Shown in pieces: positions 41,668 through 53,226 of a DNA stretch of 64,000 nt. A program made the translations under genes and the position numbers. Every line of letters starts with the position of its first letter. The stretch's first letter is position 1. This DNA comes from Hygrocybe punicea (taxonomy: Eukaryota > Basidiomycota > Agaricomycetes > Agaricales > Hygrophoraceae): assembly GCA_963556145.1 (NCBI GenBank), contig OY744466.1, positions 1,798,001-1,862,000 on the forward strand. The letters run 5' to 3'. A model generated the notes under the pieces. It searched no databases and was not told the origin of the DNA. It worked only from the letters and a program-made list of their open reading frames with translations.

Positions 41668-44432
41668 CGGACCGCCCCCAGCAGCACACGAGGGGGTTCA
41701 AAGAGAGCAATGGACAGACGTGGTTCGAGAGAGAGTGCAATGTCGTCGTGATCATGAGATAGGGCGTCGGCAATGTCGTTAAAGGTACCGGGAAGGAAGT
41801 GCACACGGAAAGTGAAGTCATGTGTGAGGCAAAGTCGAACGGCGGCAATAAGGATTGGGTTATATTCAGGCGTGGCACGAAGGGTGTTGAACATGTCGAC
41901 AGTATTCATGTTGTCGCAATACACTGTGATGCGTCATGGCAAAGGACGAACATGTAAGACAACGTGCATCAAGGCAGACAGGACGGCGAGTGCTTCGAGG
42001 TAAAAAATGTTCGCGGTGTCGCTGGGGGCGATCGCGTACTTGTGCCCAGTGCCAAGAAAAGGGGACCAGAAGCCGAGGCCGGTAGGGCAGGTGTCGGAGT
42101 AAAGGGAGAGGTCGGCTTCGTCTGCGGACCAGGTAGTGGAGTTCAAGATGTAGATCCCGTTGGAGCGTTCCATTTCATCCGCGATCCAGAATAACTCCTT
42201 ACTCATGGTGCTATTAATCCAGATAGGTTTATGTGGTTCAGATTTACCCGACATCTTGAAATAAGTCATGGAAAGACCGGGGCGCAACAAAGGGTAGACA
42301 TTGAGGGCCCAATTGACCCAACCGGCCATCTTCTGAAAGTCACGAAGAGGGCGACGTTGCCCTACTGATGCGAAGCAATGGAGGGCTGCGACTAGTTCCT
42401 TGCGGCGGTCGGAGTCCATAGTGATCGTCATGGCGTTGGGGTCGACGGTGAAGCCGATGATGGAGAGTGTGGCGCCCCATTCCTGTTTACTCTCGGCGTG
42501 CGGTATCCCAAGGTCATCCCAGAGCTGAAGGAGAATAGCTTGTTTCCTTGGCATAAATTTATGGTACGGTTCGTACCAAAGGAGATTGTCAGCAAAATCC
42601 CAAGAGAAGTTATCGTCAACGTATGTAAAGAGATCGGCTAAAAACAGGACATAGATCGCGATCCAAGTGACCAAGCAAGCGAAGCTCGCGTAGACACGAC
42701 CACCGGCACCGTTCCCGAAATGGTTGCAACGATTAACGCAATGGTCGCCATCGAAAGTCATGATTTGCCGGATTTGCAAATGCGGTGCCATGGGCATCAG
42801 GCGATAAGCTCGAGAAACATCGGATTTGAAGACGATAAGCTCGTGGTTGGGGTGCTCGGCGTGAGCGTTGCGCAGGGCATGGCCGAGATGATGGAGGTTG
42901 TCCATGCGAACGAAACGGTCCTCCTTTGGGATCAAAGAGTTTTGCGCGAACGGTTCAGCACTTTGGTCGACGACGAGATGCAAGTCGGTGGAGTGTGGTT
43001 TCAACACAACGCCAAGGGGCATGCTGTGCATTCCTGGTAGAAGACGTTTCCCGAAGGGAGGTGCCACTTGTCCCAGTGCGATTTCAGCATCTCGTTGTAC
43101 TAAAAGGAAAGCACGATGGTCGGGGTCGTTGATAGGGCGGAAGGAATTGTCATGAGTGACAGGGTAGGAAGGGTCATCAGTTTGTGCCCATGGCCAGAAA
43201 CCTTCATGCAAAGCACGGCACACGGAGAGTACAAAGGGGCGATTCGGGTGAGTACTGAGATATGATTCGAAGACGTCAACTTTAATCGGGGTAACGATGC
43301 GAAAGAGGTCAGGATGTTGGCAAATGGTGTCATTGGCGGAAGCGTTGTGTAATTCGTTGTCGGGCACGCAGGGGAGTGGTGATTCCAACGTGCTCGCCAA
43401 GCCCGTCGTCAATTTGGGGTGGATTACTGGGTCCCATACGAAATCCCTTGCGTGTTTAGGTTTGTTGGCCCAACGACTAAACCTTCCAGATGGTTGTCGA
43501 GGGACAATCCGTCGATCGGTGGCTGGTGTTATTACATTTTGCGCATACGTGCGCATAGTTACATTGGCCCCATTGTTTGGGCATTTTCCGTCGTTCCAGC
43601 GGCGGCACGGGTCGCGCTTGTGGAAAGGTTGCCATTCGCTTCTGGCGTCACCTTGACAGCTTTGTAGTCCATCCCAGGACGGGATCCAGTGCAGTTGAAG
43701 GTCGGCAAACTCGTGGACATCGGTAAGCATGAGGTCCCGTCGTTGCGCAACTCTGACACGGATTCCTTTATCGAAGTGGATGATCCGTTGATGCTGGTCG
43801 ACTGGGAGGGCTGCGAAGAGCCCAGAGATATACTTTCCATACTTGCGGAGCTCACTGTGTCGCAGTGGGAATACATAGACTGTAGCTTCGACGGTGGGTT
43901 CCCAGGCTGTAATCCACTCCCCATGGGATGCGACACTTTTGGCAGCTGTCGTGTTCCCAATGGAGATCTCAAGGGAACCGATACGTTCGTGTCGCTTGGG
44001 GTCTGAAACTGAGAAGAGTCCGGAGATGACATGGTCGAGATCAACGGATCTGCCTGAAACGAGGTTCGTCCATTCCGAGACTGGAAATTGTGGACAGTCC
44101 GGGGAGTTGAGGATGGAATTGACGGTGAATTTGACATCTCTTGTGAAGTTTTCGATGGAGGTTCTCGCTTCTTGGAGCGAAACAGGGAGTTCCATAGGAT
44201 GGATCAATTGCCTGATGACCCACGGAAGTAGAGAGACATTGACTCGCCGTTTTGGAGCGTGAGTGTCTTCTTCGTCTTCGTCGTCATCTGTTCCAAGGGT
44301 GCGCTTAGTCACTCTAGCAGGCTCCCTCGATTGGGAAGGCTGGTCATGCTCGCCGAATAATCTGGGCGAGATGGTTCGGTTGGCTCGTGAAGCCCGGTTT
44401 TCAGTCTCTTGGAACTCATCATCAAGTTCAGC

Positions 44433-46313
44433 TTGTGTTGCCACGGCTCGGTCCGGAACCGTTAGCCGTTGGAGCCGGACCGATAATTAGCCGAGCCGAG
44501 CCGTTCACTCGGCTAATGGTTAAACCTCGGCTTAGCCACGGCTAGCCATTATTAGCCGTTACCAAATATCCAAATTAGGAAATTTAGGTTTTCAGCCCGT
44601 TTGCTGGCTTCAACTTCACTTAGATAACCCCTCTGCTGCCTCCCATACCTCACGAACATGTACAGCCATTTCGCAAGGTTTTTAGGTGTTTCTTTTTCGT
44701 TTTGCGTATCTCCATGTACATGTACATGTATATGAAAAAAATGAAAAATACCTACTTCGTCGTCTTCCTGAATAGATCCATATTAAGCTCGTCAAACTTG
44801 GCCCGTGTAAGAATTTCCGAAAAGTTATTGCTGTCCTCGAACAACTCGATTCCGATCCTCGTCGACTGCTGGCTTGACAACATCCGCTTAGCCTTCTCGA
44901 CCTCGCGCTTGAGCTTGCCCATTGCTCTCAAGTTAGTACCTGTCTTCTTGTACGCCTTAATAAGATGGTCAATAACGCGGTTGTAAAAGTCCTCGCCTGC
45001 GAGATGAGTATCACCAGCAGTAGCTGATACTTCAAAGACTCCGTCATCGATAGAGAGAAGCGCACATCAAATGTCCCTCCACCAAGATCGTAAACAATGA
45101 TCTGGGACTCGCCACCTTTCGTTTTTGGGATTGGAGTGGAACGTATTTTTGGCGCTGTCCCCGACGCTGCGCGTATTCGGGGTCAGTACGAAAACGGATT
45201 TGCGGAATCCGAAATGGACTTACAGCCGTTCGTCGTCGCTGCAGCTGACCTAAGAGGGAGTTATCCGATGGCCTTGGTCGTGTAAGGTTCCATGAATGGC
45301 TTCGTGCAGCAAATACGCATTTGTGGGAATCGGATGAGGTGAGAGACGGCACCCTCGTCCGTTGATCCCGAGGAATACGTCGCGCTGGAGCTGGAACCGG
45401 TGGCCCCGGATGACACAGAAGTGGTGCGAGTAAGGGGATTGTAGTCACGGACGAGTAAGAGCGGCGGTGGGGGAACGATAGACGTGCGGCGTGTTGTCTG
45501 GCCAAGCGGCAGGATTGGCGGTCTAGTAACGGGGGCGGGGGCAACGACGGGATGCGAGGTTGTAGAACGACGTTGAGCTGTCGTGATGGTGGCCGTGACT
45601 GTGGTTGTGACCGATCAGCGCCGTAGGGCGAACGCAGCAGTCGTAGCGGCAAAGAAGCTGATGGTTGGTGGTGGTGGTGCCTGAACTTGCGAGCCCGAGT
45701 TCGAGGACCCGGTTGCAGGGTGTTGGGTCGCGGCCGTGTTGTCACCGTGCGTAGCTAGACAGATCTTTGTTAGTAAAAGTAAAGAAAAAAAAACTTACCA
45801 GTGCAGCAGAGATGGGTGCACGACACTCCGCGACGTCTGGGACTGGCAGTCGTCGCTGCTGTTGCCGTCGTTGCCACTGCTACTGTTTGCCGTCGCCGTG
45901 GTCATTGGTCGTTGCTGGCCGGGCTGCTGTTGCCTCGAGATCATTTGCGCTGTAGTCAGAAATAAGTTGGTAGTAATAATAAAAAAAGATTCAAGAAAAG
46001 ACATAACGTTGCCGCTTCATTGCTCGCCCTCTGCTGGTTGCCGTTAGGGTGCTGTGGCCTTTGTTTTGGGTCGGCCTGCGTTGTCGCGAGCTGGTGTGGC
46101 TGTAGCTGTTGGCGTCAGGTATGGTGGTGTCACTCGCATGTTTGTGTGGATATTGGTGGACCTTGTTGGTTGTCCGCTATTAATTTCCTTTTTTGGATGG
46201 CTAGCCGCGGTTTAGCCGTTGCCACAACGGTCCGGTCCGGCTAACAACCCATATATGGGTTAGCCGTTGTTAGCCGTAGCCGAGCCGAGCCGGACCGAGC
46301 CATGGCAACACTA
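44433..46313. mobile_element. hAT-like element E4 with a captured Hsp70 fragment
   Basis: 1881 bp. Termini TTGTGTTGCCACGGCTCGGT and ACCGAGCCATGGCAACACTA form a TIR of about 20 bp with two mismatches. An exact 8-bp TSD AGTTCAGC lies at 44425-44432 and 46314-46321. Subterminal arrays consist of GCCGAGCC and GTTAGCCGTTAGCC motifs. The interior holds an ER-type Hsp70 fragment (44765-45115, minus), a Ser/Pro/Arg low-complexity frame, and a right part (45790-46050) shared with E5. No transposase. Inserted in the gag part of the DIRS-type element. Confidence 0.85.
44765..45115 (-). pseudogene. captured BiP-like Hsp70 fragment in E4
   Basis: Minus strand, starting [18 protein letters not shown], the second phosphate-binding motif of Hsp70 ATPase domains. 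It then continues in shifted frames through the G-x-[28 protein letters not shown] and [10 protein letters not shown] segments. The order matches Hsp70, and [18 protein letters not shown] fits the ER form (BiP/Kar2). Several frameshifts; no start or stop of its own. Confidence 0.75.
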
Positions 46314-46689
46314 AGTTCAGCCGACGGGTTTGTGGCTTCACCTCGGGATTGCCCCTTGCTGCGTAATTTGTCGAAGTCGTCGAGCATCCTGCAGTAGGAT
46401 CTAAAGGCTTGTCTAGATGCATAGTCGTCGTCTTGATTGAAGGGCAGGATGAGCGTGAGTTCGAGGATGGCTGAGATTTTGTCTCGACTTCCGCTTCTGT
46501 ATTCCTGCACAATTCTGTTGCAGTCATTTCTGACCTTTGCAGAGGCAGTAGTGGTTCCTCCGTTATAAGATGAGCTTTGCATTTGCGTCTGTACCTCGAC
46601 AGATTCTTCATTATTCGTCATGAAATTTATTGATGGGAGGCACGACAATGTAGAACGTGAAACAGCAGGCAACTGAAAATGGGACATAA

Positions 46690-47540
46690 GAATGAGAAAG
46701 AAAAACGGAGGAAAGACAGCTTACTCGAGGTGAGACTGAGAGGTCCTGAGAACCGGAGTCTACCTCGAGAAGTGTTTATATAATGTGAAAGGGGTAAAGT
46801 AAGATAAAAGGGGTTAAGTGAGACAATGTTCGAGGTGCCAAAGAAAAAAGGGGGCACGGGCTCAAGATGAAGAGGGAGTACGCATGGGCTCCGAGTCAAG
46901 CAGTGGTTGACTGCCTCCGAAGCTCTTTCGAGCGTGATTAGACTATAGTAAATATTTTATTTAAAAACAAGTAAATTTACTGATGCTGTAACCCAGTTCC
47001 AGTTCCTTTGGTGTAATTACCAGCAGTTTGGGATTTTTTACCCAGTTTGTTAGGCATAGTCCCCAAGTGCCTTGGGTTCCAACAGGGTGAAAATTACCAT
47101 GTATTGGTCCTGGGATGGGCTCCCATAACCAGATTGCCCGATCACTTCGGGCAGCAGGAGAACGGCGCAGTCGCAAGGCTATATCCACTAGTAGTTCATT
47201 ATGAGTACCCACGAACCCACCACAAATACTGAGTAGTCATTCCATATTTATTACTACAAAATGTCCATCATAGTTCAACGTTCAACGTTCAAGACGTACA
47301 CGGCGACAATGGTCACAACTTCCCTACTTCATGATCACAATGGAACATTAGTTGTGATTCAAAAGTATGGGATGTTGCCAGTTCCTTGGCCTACCGATTC
47401 CTAGATTGTTGACGCCCTGACTCGTGTACTACTAGTATTCCATGGCCCTGACTCGAAACAGAGAATCGGTCAATCATTCAAAGCGGCCAGATAGCTCTAA
47501 CAAAAGCAATGTGTTCATTTGGATATATATATAAAAAAAG
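46690..47540. other. intergenic stretch, no gene seen
   Basis: 46690-46960 is probably the 5' end of the DIRS-type element (AAGGGGTAAAGTAAGATAAA-like repeats). 46960-47540 contains no convincing gene; the small minus frame at 46961-47212 has no known motif. ACGTTCAACGTTCAA occurs at 47276-47291. Confidence 0.4.
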
Positions 47541-47547
47541 AAGGAAG

Positions 47548-48591
47548 TTATACCTCTCTATCCTCAAGAAATCCAAGATATGTCAGTGCAATAGCAATCC
47601 AGAAACTGCTTTGGACGCCCAACGAACGCTCAGTAATTTTGTCAATTTCCAGCAAGCCTGTGATTGCGTGGACTGTTAATAGCGGAGTGCGGTCGTGGAA
47701 GGTTAGGAGGGGTGTCAGATTTGCGCATGTAGATGAAGATGGCGAGGGAGTGGTGGGCAGTGTGGTATTCGGGGCGTATGGCGGAGGTGGAGGCGATGGA
47801 AGCGATGGAGGAAGAAGACAAAGTGTATATGAATATGAGTGTGACGGTTGGTTGGTCTTAAACATTGCAAGAGCACGGGTGAACAGTGAAGATTCTGTTG
47901 GCGCCAGGACGTGTGCCGCGGATTGCGGAGCAAGAATAAAATCACTTATCCGTGCGGCCCGGGATGTCAGCCGAGGTTGGAATCGGAGCCTTTTGTGTTC
48001 CAGGAGACTATCAAGTCTGTCCTGAACCGCGGTGGGTGAGGGAGGCCGAACCATGACTGCGGGAGGTGGCGTAGGAGGATAAAAATGCATCGTGATGGAG
48101 CTGCGCGAAGAACTTGGTTCATCCTCTAAGAAATATCCCGCTTCAGGTGCAGCCAGAGGAGTGAGAGAGGAAGATGAGTGAGGAGAATTCAAGCTTGAGC
48201 TTGAACATGAAACGTTGGTACGACAAGAAAAAGAGAGCGCAGCCTCCGTGTGGTAGGGGGAATCGTGAGGGAGTGGCACAATCGGGATGGATACGCCAGG
48301 CGGGAAAGACGGTGAGCGGATTCGTATGTACCAGCCACGTTTCGGGCGATGGATGGTCCAGCAGATCGTGGATGTCAGGGAATCCTACAAGCGGTGGGAT
48401 GGATGTCAGCAATAAACGAAATTCAAGGATTCAAAAGGTAACACACAACAAGGCTATCGACGATCTCGTCTTCCGAAAGAAACCGTTCCTTTTCGTTACC
48501 GTCAGTGACTTGGTATGAAAAACAAGGCAACATTACTCACTTTGTACCACAAAATCTTTTCTGACTTTTCGTCCGAAATATTCACCCTCAT
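47548..48591 (-). CDS. hypothetical protein, Ser/Pro-rich, C-terminal hydrophobic helix
   Basis: Start ATG 48591 (MRVNISDEKSEKILWYKV), then after a short intron TDGNEKERFLSEDEIVDSLV, after a second intron GFPDIHDLLDHPSPETWLVH. It then enters the long last exon: Ser/Pro-rich linker, FYPPTPPPAVMVRPPSPTAV, helical VQDRLDSLLEHKRLRFQPRL, a Pro-rich stretch, and an ordered end LLTVHAITGLLEIDKITERS followed by SSFWIAIALTYLGFL, stop at 47548. The end could be a membrane helix or a buried helix. No family is recognised; the even coding signal and introns make it a likely real gene. A + strand frame over the same region (47519-48025) is its shadow. Confidence 0.5.
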
Positions 48592-49026
48592 GTCGGAAAT
48601 GACGTCGGAACTGTTGGGAAAGGGCCAATTGTGTCAGCTGTCAGTAATGTTCGGGGACTGTTTTCTACCTTTGTACAACATATCGCGATAAATTAGGGGA
48701 GGAACTGTTAGCATATTGAGGCAGCATCATGATATGGAAATGATCGGTTGTTGTAGTCAAGGCGTGACACGTGACGCTCAGTAAAAGCGCAAAGTCAAAT
48801 GAAGTCATGTGAAATCAGGTCAAAGTCGACCCATGGTCAATTATAGTCAACTTGTAGTCTGCAAAACGTCAAAGTTTGTTACATCCAGGTACAGCAACTA
48901 TTTCCCATCAAAATTAGTCAAGGTAAAGTACAACTTTAGTCCGGCGCGCAACTTATATTCGTGTGTCCGCATGCTCGAGCATCAGACCATATTTTCATTA
49001 AGTTGCCACGTTCCGCTCAGCTCGAG

Positions 49027-49822
49027 ATGACGAATGTGAGTTCATTTTTATCTATCCTTTCATTACTACATCCTGATTTCTCCTACCCCATCTCTGGCAC
49101 CTACTCAGAACACCAGCAACTCCATGTCTGCCTTAGAATTGCAGGTGTCATTGAGCGCCGGCTTGACGCCCATCCAGGCGGTTCTCTCGCAATTCTCCAT
49201 TTTGTCGGCCAGGATGCAACTGACGAGATCGACGCCTGTCTGGGTGGGTCAGGAAACTCTCCGACAAAGGCATTCCGGCCTCGTTCCATCAAGCCAGGGA
49301 TCTCCGGTCCTCTGAGTCTTCCCAAATCCTCTTGGTACGAAAGAACTGTGCCCTCATCCAGTTATCCGCCCTAACTCTCGCAACCATTATACCCCCTCCG
49401 TCCAATATATCCCTATCAGTACAGGCACAGCACAGCACTCCGAAGCGTACAAGGTCCTCCACAAAGCCATATCCGACGCAGGTCTCTACAAAACACCCTA
49501 CCTCACTGGCTATGGACCTGAACTACTCCGTTACATCCTCTTGGGCGGTCTTTCTGCCCTCGCATACTCCAACAACTGCCTCATCGCAAGCACAGTTTTC
49601 CTGGGTCTCATGTGGCATCAACTCGTTTTCACCACTCATGACTTCGGCCATATGGGCGTTACCCACAATTGGGAAATCGACCGTATTCTCGGCCTCATTG
49701 CCGATTTTACTGGTGGCCTCAGCATTGGTTGGTGGGTAGAGGTCAGTCTCGTCTTTCTACCCAATCATTTCATGCCAACTCTCTTCTATTTGTCCAGACT
49801 CCAGAACCACAACGTTCATCAT
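49027..49822 (+). pseudogene. cytochrome b5-fused desaturase (delta-8 sphingolipid type), cut by E5
   Basis: A short ATG exon at 49027 and a GTGAGT intron are followed by a cytochrome b5 part with the haem-ligand segment LDAHPGGSLAILHFVGQDAT, but lacking most of the usual residues before it. After frame changes comes KVLHKAISDAGLYKTPY, then a membrane part LAYSNNCLIASTVFLGLMWH with the first His box HDFGHMGVTHNW, and DRILGLIADFTGGLSIGWWV. After an intron the second His box NHNVHH is reached, where E5 is inserted. The third box (Q-x-x-H-H) is absent on the other side. Such enzymes desaturate the sphingoid base of fungal glucosylceramides in the ER; this copy cannot work. Confidence 0.7.
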
Positions 49823-50164
49823 TAGTGTTGCCACGGCTCGGTCCGGAACCGTTAGCCGTTGGAGCCGGACCGATAATTAGCCGAGCCGAGCCATTCACTC
49901 AGCTAACGGTTAAACCTCGGCTTAGCCATGGCTAGCCGTTATTAGCCGTTACCAAATATCCAAATTAGGAAATTTAGGTTTCCAGCCTTTTTGCTGGCTT
50001 CAACTTCACTTGGATAACCCTCTGCTGCCTCCCATACCTCACGAACATGTACAGCCACAGTTCACAAGGTTTTCAGGTGTTTCTTTTTCTTTTTGCGTAT
50101 CTCCACATAGCCTACCTATGTACATGTACATGTATATGAAAAATATGAAAAATACCTATTTCAT

Positions 50165-50415
50165 TGTCTTCCTGAATAGATCCATATTAAGCCTCAAACT
50201 TGGCCCGTGTAAGAATTTCCGAAAAGTCATTGCCGTCCTTGAACGACTCGATTTCGATCCTCGTCGACTGCTGACAACATCCGCTTAGCCTTCTCGACCT
50301 CGCGCTTGAGCTTGCCCATTGCGCTCAAGTTCAGCGACACATCAGTCTTCTTCTTGTACGCCTTGACAAGATGGTCGATAACGCGGTTGTAAAAGTCCTC
50401 GCCTCCAAGATGAGC
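50165..50415 (-). pseudogene. captured BiP-like Hsp70 fragment in E5
   Basis: Minus-strand frame [20 protein letters not shown] then [16 protein letters not shown], then a frame shift before the IEIESF-like and LTRAKFEELNMDLF-like parts. Same segment as in E4 but somewhat better preserved at its start; the GGGTFDV part is missing here. Confidence 0.75.
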
Positions 50416-50559
50416 AAAGGAGGGGGAAGCCGCCATGCGCCGGGGTCGGATACGCAGACGTCGAGGGAGGCGAGACATGGTAGTAAATTTGCAGAACGAT
50501 TGTCGTCATGGTCGTTGTCGTCATGACAGCAGTTGTTGGTGTCGGTGTTGTCATACGAG

Positions 50560-52710
50560 GTGTGGGGGGTTGGATCATGTCGTGGGTGGTCAAAATCAGC
50601 GGCTGGAAGGTGCAGGAACCACCGAAAAAACTTGGGGGGGGGGTGGGGGGACAAATTGATGGCACAGGCGATTGGGAAGCGCCAGCCTGTCGTTTGTGGG
50701 CTAAACGAGGTGCACAGGGTTGTACCATGCCATGGGTGGTCGAAATCGGCAGGTGGAAGGTGCAGGAACTGCCGAAAAAACTTAGCAGGGGGGTGGGGGA
50801 CAAATTGATGGTGCACGCGATTGGGAAGCCCCAGCCTGTCATTTTCGGGCCATATGAGGTGCGGGTGATTGTACCATGCCGTGGCTGGTCAAAATCGGTG
50901 GGTGGAAGGTGCAGGAACCGCCCAAAAAAAACTTGGGGGGGTGAGGGGGACAATATGATGGCGTGGGTGATTGGGTAGCCCCAGCCTGTCGTTTGCGGGC
51001 TAAACGAGGTGCGGGGGATTGTGCCATGCCGTGGGTGGTCGAAATCGGCAGGTGGAACTGCCGAAAAAACTTGGGAGGGGGGTGGGGGACAAATTAATGG
51101 TGCAGGCGATTGGGAAGCCCCAACCTGTCGTTTGCGGGCTAAACGAGGTGCGCAGGGTTGTACCATGTCATGGGTGGTCGAAATCAGCGGGTGGAAGGTG
51201 CAGGAACCACTGAAAAAACTTGGGGGGGGGTGGGGGACAAATTGATGGCGTGGGCGATTGGGAAGCTCCAACCTGTCATTTTCGGGCTAAACGAGGTGTG
51301 GGGGGTTGGATCATGTCGTGGGTGGTCGAAATCGGCAGGTGGAAGCACCAGGAACCGCCAAAGAAAACTTGGAGGGGTGGATGGGCAAAGTGATGGCGCG
51401 GGTGGCTGGGCAGCCCCGGGCTGTCGTTTTCATGCTGAACGAGGTGCAGAGGCCTGTGCCATGCCATGGGTGGTCGAAATTGGCGGGTGGAAGCAGCAGG
51501 AACGAATGCAAAAAAGGTGGTTGAGGTTGGGGGGCAAAGTGACGGCGCGAGTGATTGGGCAGCCCCGGGCTGTCATTTTCAGGCCGAAGGAGGAGTGGTG
51601 GGTTGTACCATGCAGTGGGTGGTCGAAATCGGTGGGTGGAAACAGCAGGAACCGCCGAAAGAAATTTGGGGGTGGGTGGGGTGGACAACGTGATGGCGTG
51701 GGCGATTGGGTAGCCCCAGCCTGTCGATTTCCGGCTGAACGAGGTGCGGGGGGTTGTGCCATGTCGTGGGTGGTCGAAATCGGCCAGTGGAAGGAGCAGG
51801 AACCACCGAAAAAAAATTGGGGGGTGGGTGTGGGACACATTGATGGCGTGGGCGATTGGGAGGCCCCAGCCTGTCGTTTTCGGGCCAAGCGAGGTGCGGG
51901 GGCTTGAAAGATGCCATGGATGGTTGAAATCGGCAGGTGGAAGGTGCAGGAATCACCAAAAAAAACTTGGGGGGGTGAGGGGGACAATATGATGGCGTGG
52001 GTTATTGGGTAGCCCCAGACTGTTGTTTTCGGCCCATACGAGGTGCAGGGGATTGTAACATGTCGTGGGTGGTCGAAATCGACGGGTGGAAGGTGCAGGA
52101 ACCGCCAAAAACAACTGGGGGCTGCTGTGGGGGACAATGTGATGACATGGGCGATTTGGAAGCCCCAGCCAGTCGATTTCCGGCCAAACGAGGTGTGGGG
52201 CATTGTGCCATCTCGTGGGTGGTAGAAATCGTCGGGTGGAAGGTGCAGGAACCGCCGAAAACAACTTGGGGGTGCTGGGGGGGACAATGTGATGGCGTGG
52301 GCGATTGGGCAGCCCCAGCCTGTCGTTTTCGAGCCAAACGAGGTGCGGGGGATTAAGAGGTGCTATGGGCAGTCGAAATTGCTAGGGGGAAGCAGCAGGA
52401 ACCGCCCAAAAAAACTTGGAGGAGGTGGGGGGGGCAAAGTGATGGCACGCGCGATTGGCTGGCACCGGCCTATCATTTTGATGTGAAATGAGGTGCGGGG
52501 GGTTCAAAGATGCCTTGTGTGCTCGATATCAGTGGGAGGCAGCAGCAGGAACCGCCGAACAAAGCTTGGAGGAGGTGGGGGGGTGCAAAGTGAAGGGACG
52601 CGCGATTGGGCAGCCCCAGCCAGAAGTTATCAGTCCAAATGAGGTGCGGCATGCAGTGGGCAGTCGAAAGCGATGGGTGGAGACAACAGAAGCCGCCCGA
52701 TGAACTGGGG
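50560..52710. repeat. ~150-bp minisatellite, about 14 copies, inside E5
   Basis: The segment GGTGCAGGAACCGCCGAAAA recurs near 50607, 50757, 50906, 51056, 51194, 51347, 51494, 51644, 51792, 51942, 52092, 52243, 52392 and 52542. Each unit also contains GTGGTCGAAATCGGC, CAGCCTGTCGTTTTCGGGC and AACGAGGTGCGGGG. Copies differ by roughly 10-20 percent. All six frames are open over long distances only because the unit length is about a multiple of three. Confidence 0.9.
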
Positions 52711-53226
52711 AAGTAAATCACAACAAAATGACAGTCACCTCATTTGATGTAGTGCTGTTGCCGTCGTTGCCACTGCTGCTGTTTGCCGTCACCGTGGTCA
52801 TTGGTCATTGCTGCTGCTGTCCGGGCGGCTGTTGCCTCGAGATAATTTGTGCTGTAATCAGAAATAAGTTGGTAGTAAAAAAAAAACAAAGATTCAAGAA
52901 AAGACATAGCGGGAGTGGGCACGTTGCCGCTTCATTCCTCGCCCCTCTGCTGGTCGCCGTTGGCCTTTGTTTTGGGTTGGCCTGCGTTGTCGCGAGCTGG
53001 TGTGGCTGTGGCTGTTGGCGTGGTGTCACTGGTGTGCTCCGCATGTTTGTGTGGTGAGATTGGTGACCTTGGTGGTTGTCCGCTATTAATTTCCTTTTTT
53101 GGACGGCTAACCGTGGTTTAGCCGTTCCACAACGGTCCGGTCCGGCTAACAACCCATATATGGGTTAGCCGTTGTTAGCCGTAGCCGAGCCGAGCCGGAC
53201 CGAGCCGTGGCAACACTATGAATCAT

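Larger units (their letters stand above)
40931..46621 (-). mobile_element. DIRS-type tyrosine-recombinase retroelement, interrupted
   Basis: Minus-strand order gag-like, reverse transcriptase, RNase H-like, tyrosine recombinase, with no DDE integrase; this is the DIRS-order layout. It is broken by E4 (44433-46313) in the gag part, by an in-frame stop after the RT region (41936-41934), and by E3 at 40930, which removes the end of the recombinase. Terminal repeats of the element were not identified. The upstream end probably lies between 46700 and 46960. Confidence 0.75.
41661..46621 (-). pseudogene. gag-RT-RNase H polyprotein of the DIRS-type element
   Basis: From ATG 46621 (MTNNEESVEVQTQMQSSSYN) to E4 (46313), then from 44424 onward in the same frame: PSAEL continues as DDEFQETENRASRAN once E4 and one TSD copy are removed. 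The gag-like part ends with a Cys-rich motif (CRRWNDGKCPNNGANV). The reverse transcriptase includes LPGMHSMPLGVVLKPHSTDL, HELIVFKSDVSRAYRLMPM and the active-site box TYVDDNFSWDFADNLLW (YVDD near 42612-42623). Next is the connection/RNase H region (LSLYSDTCPTGLGFWSPFL). A TGA at 41936-41934 interrupts it, and the frame resumes RITVYCDNMNTVDMFNTLRA ... HFLPGTFNDIADALSHDHDD to 41661. Confidence 0.75.
49823..53218. mobile_element. hAT-like element E5 with Hsp70 fragment and internal minisatellite
   Basis: 3.4 kb. Termini TAGTGTTGCCACGGCTCGGT and ACCGAGCCGTGGCAACACTA are perfect 20-bp inverted repeats. Flanks TTCATCAT (49815-49822) and TGAATCAT (53219-53226) agree in 6 of 8 positions. The left 600 bp are collinear with E4, including the Hsp70 fragment; the right 480 bp also match E4. 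Between them lies a 2.1-kb minisatellite not present in E4. No transposase. It splits the desaturase gene at its second His box. Confidence 0.85.

Noticed and set aside
50560..52710. Long ORFs on both strands (up to 309 codons)
   Set aside because: They are produced by a tandem repeat whose unit is close to a multiple of three and have no fold-like composition.
12375..53218. A hAT transposase in any of E1-E5
   Set aside because: No RNase H-like DDE or hATC dimerisation motif is visible; all five are non-autonomous.
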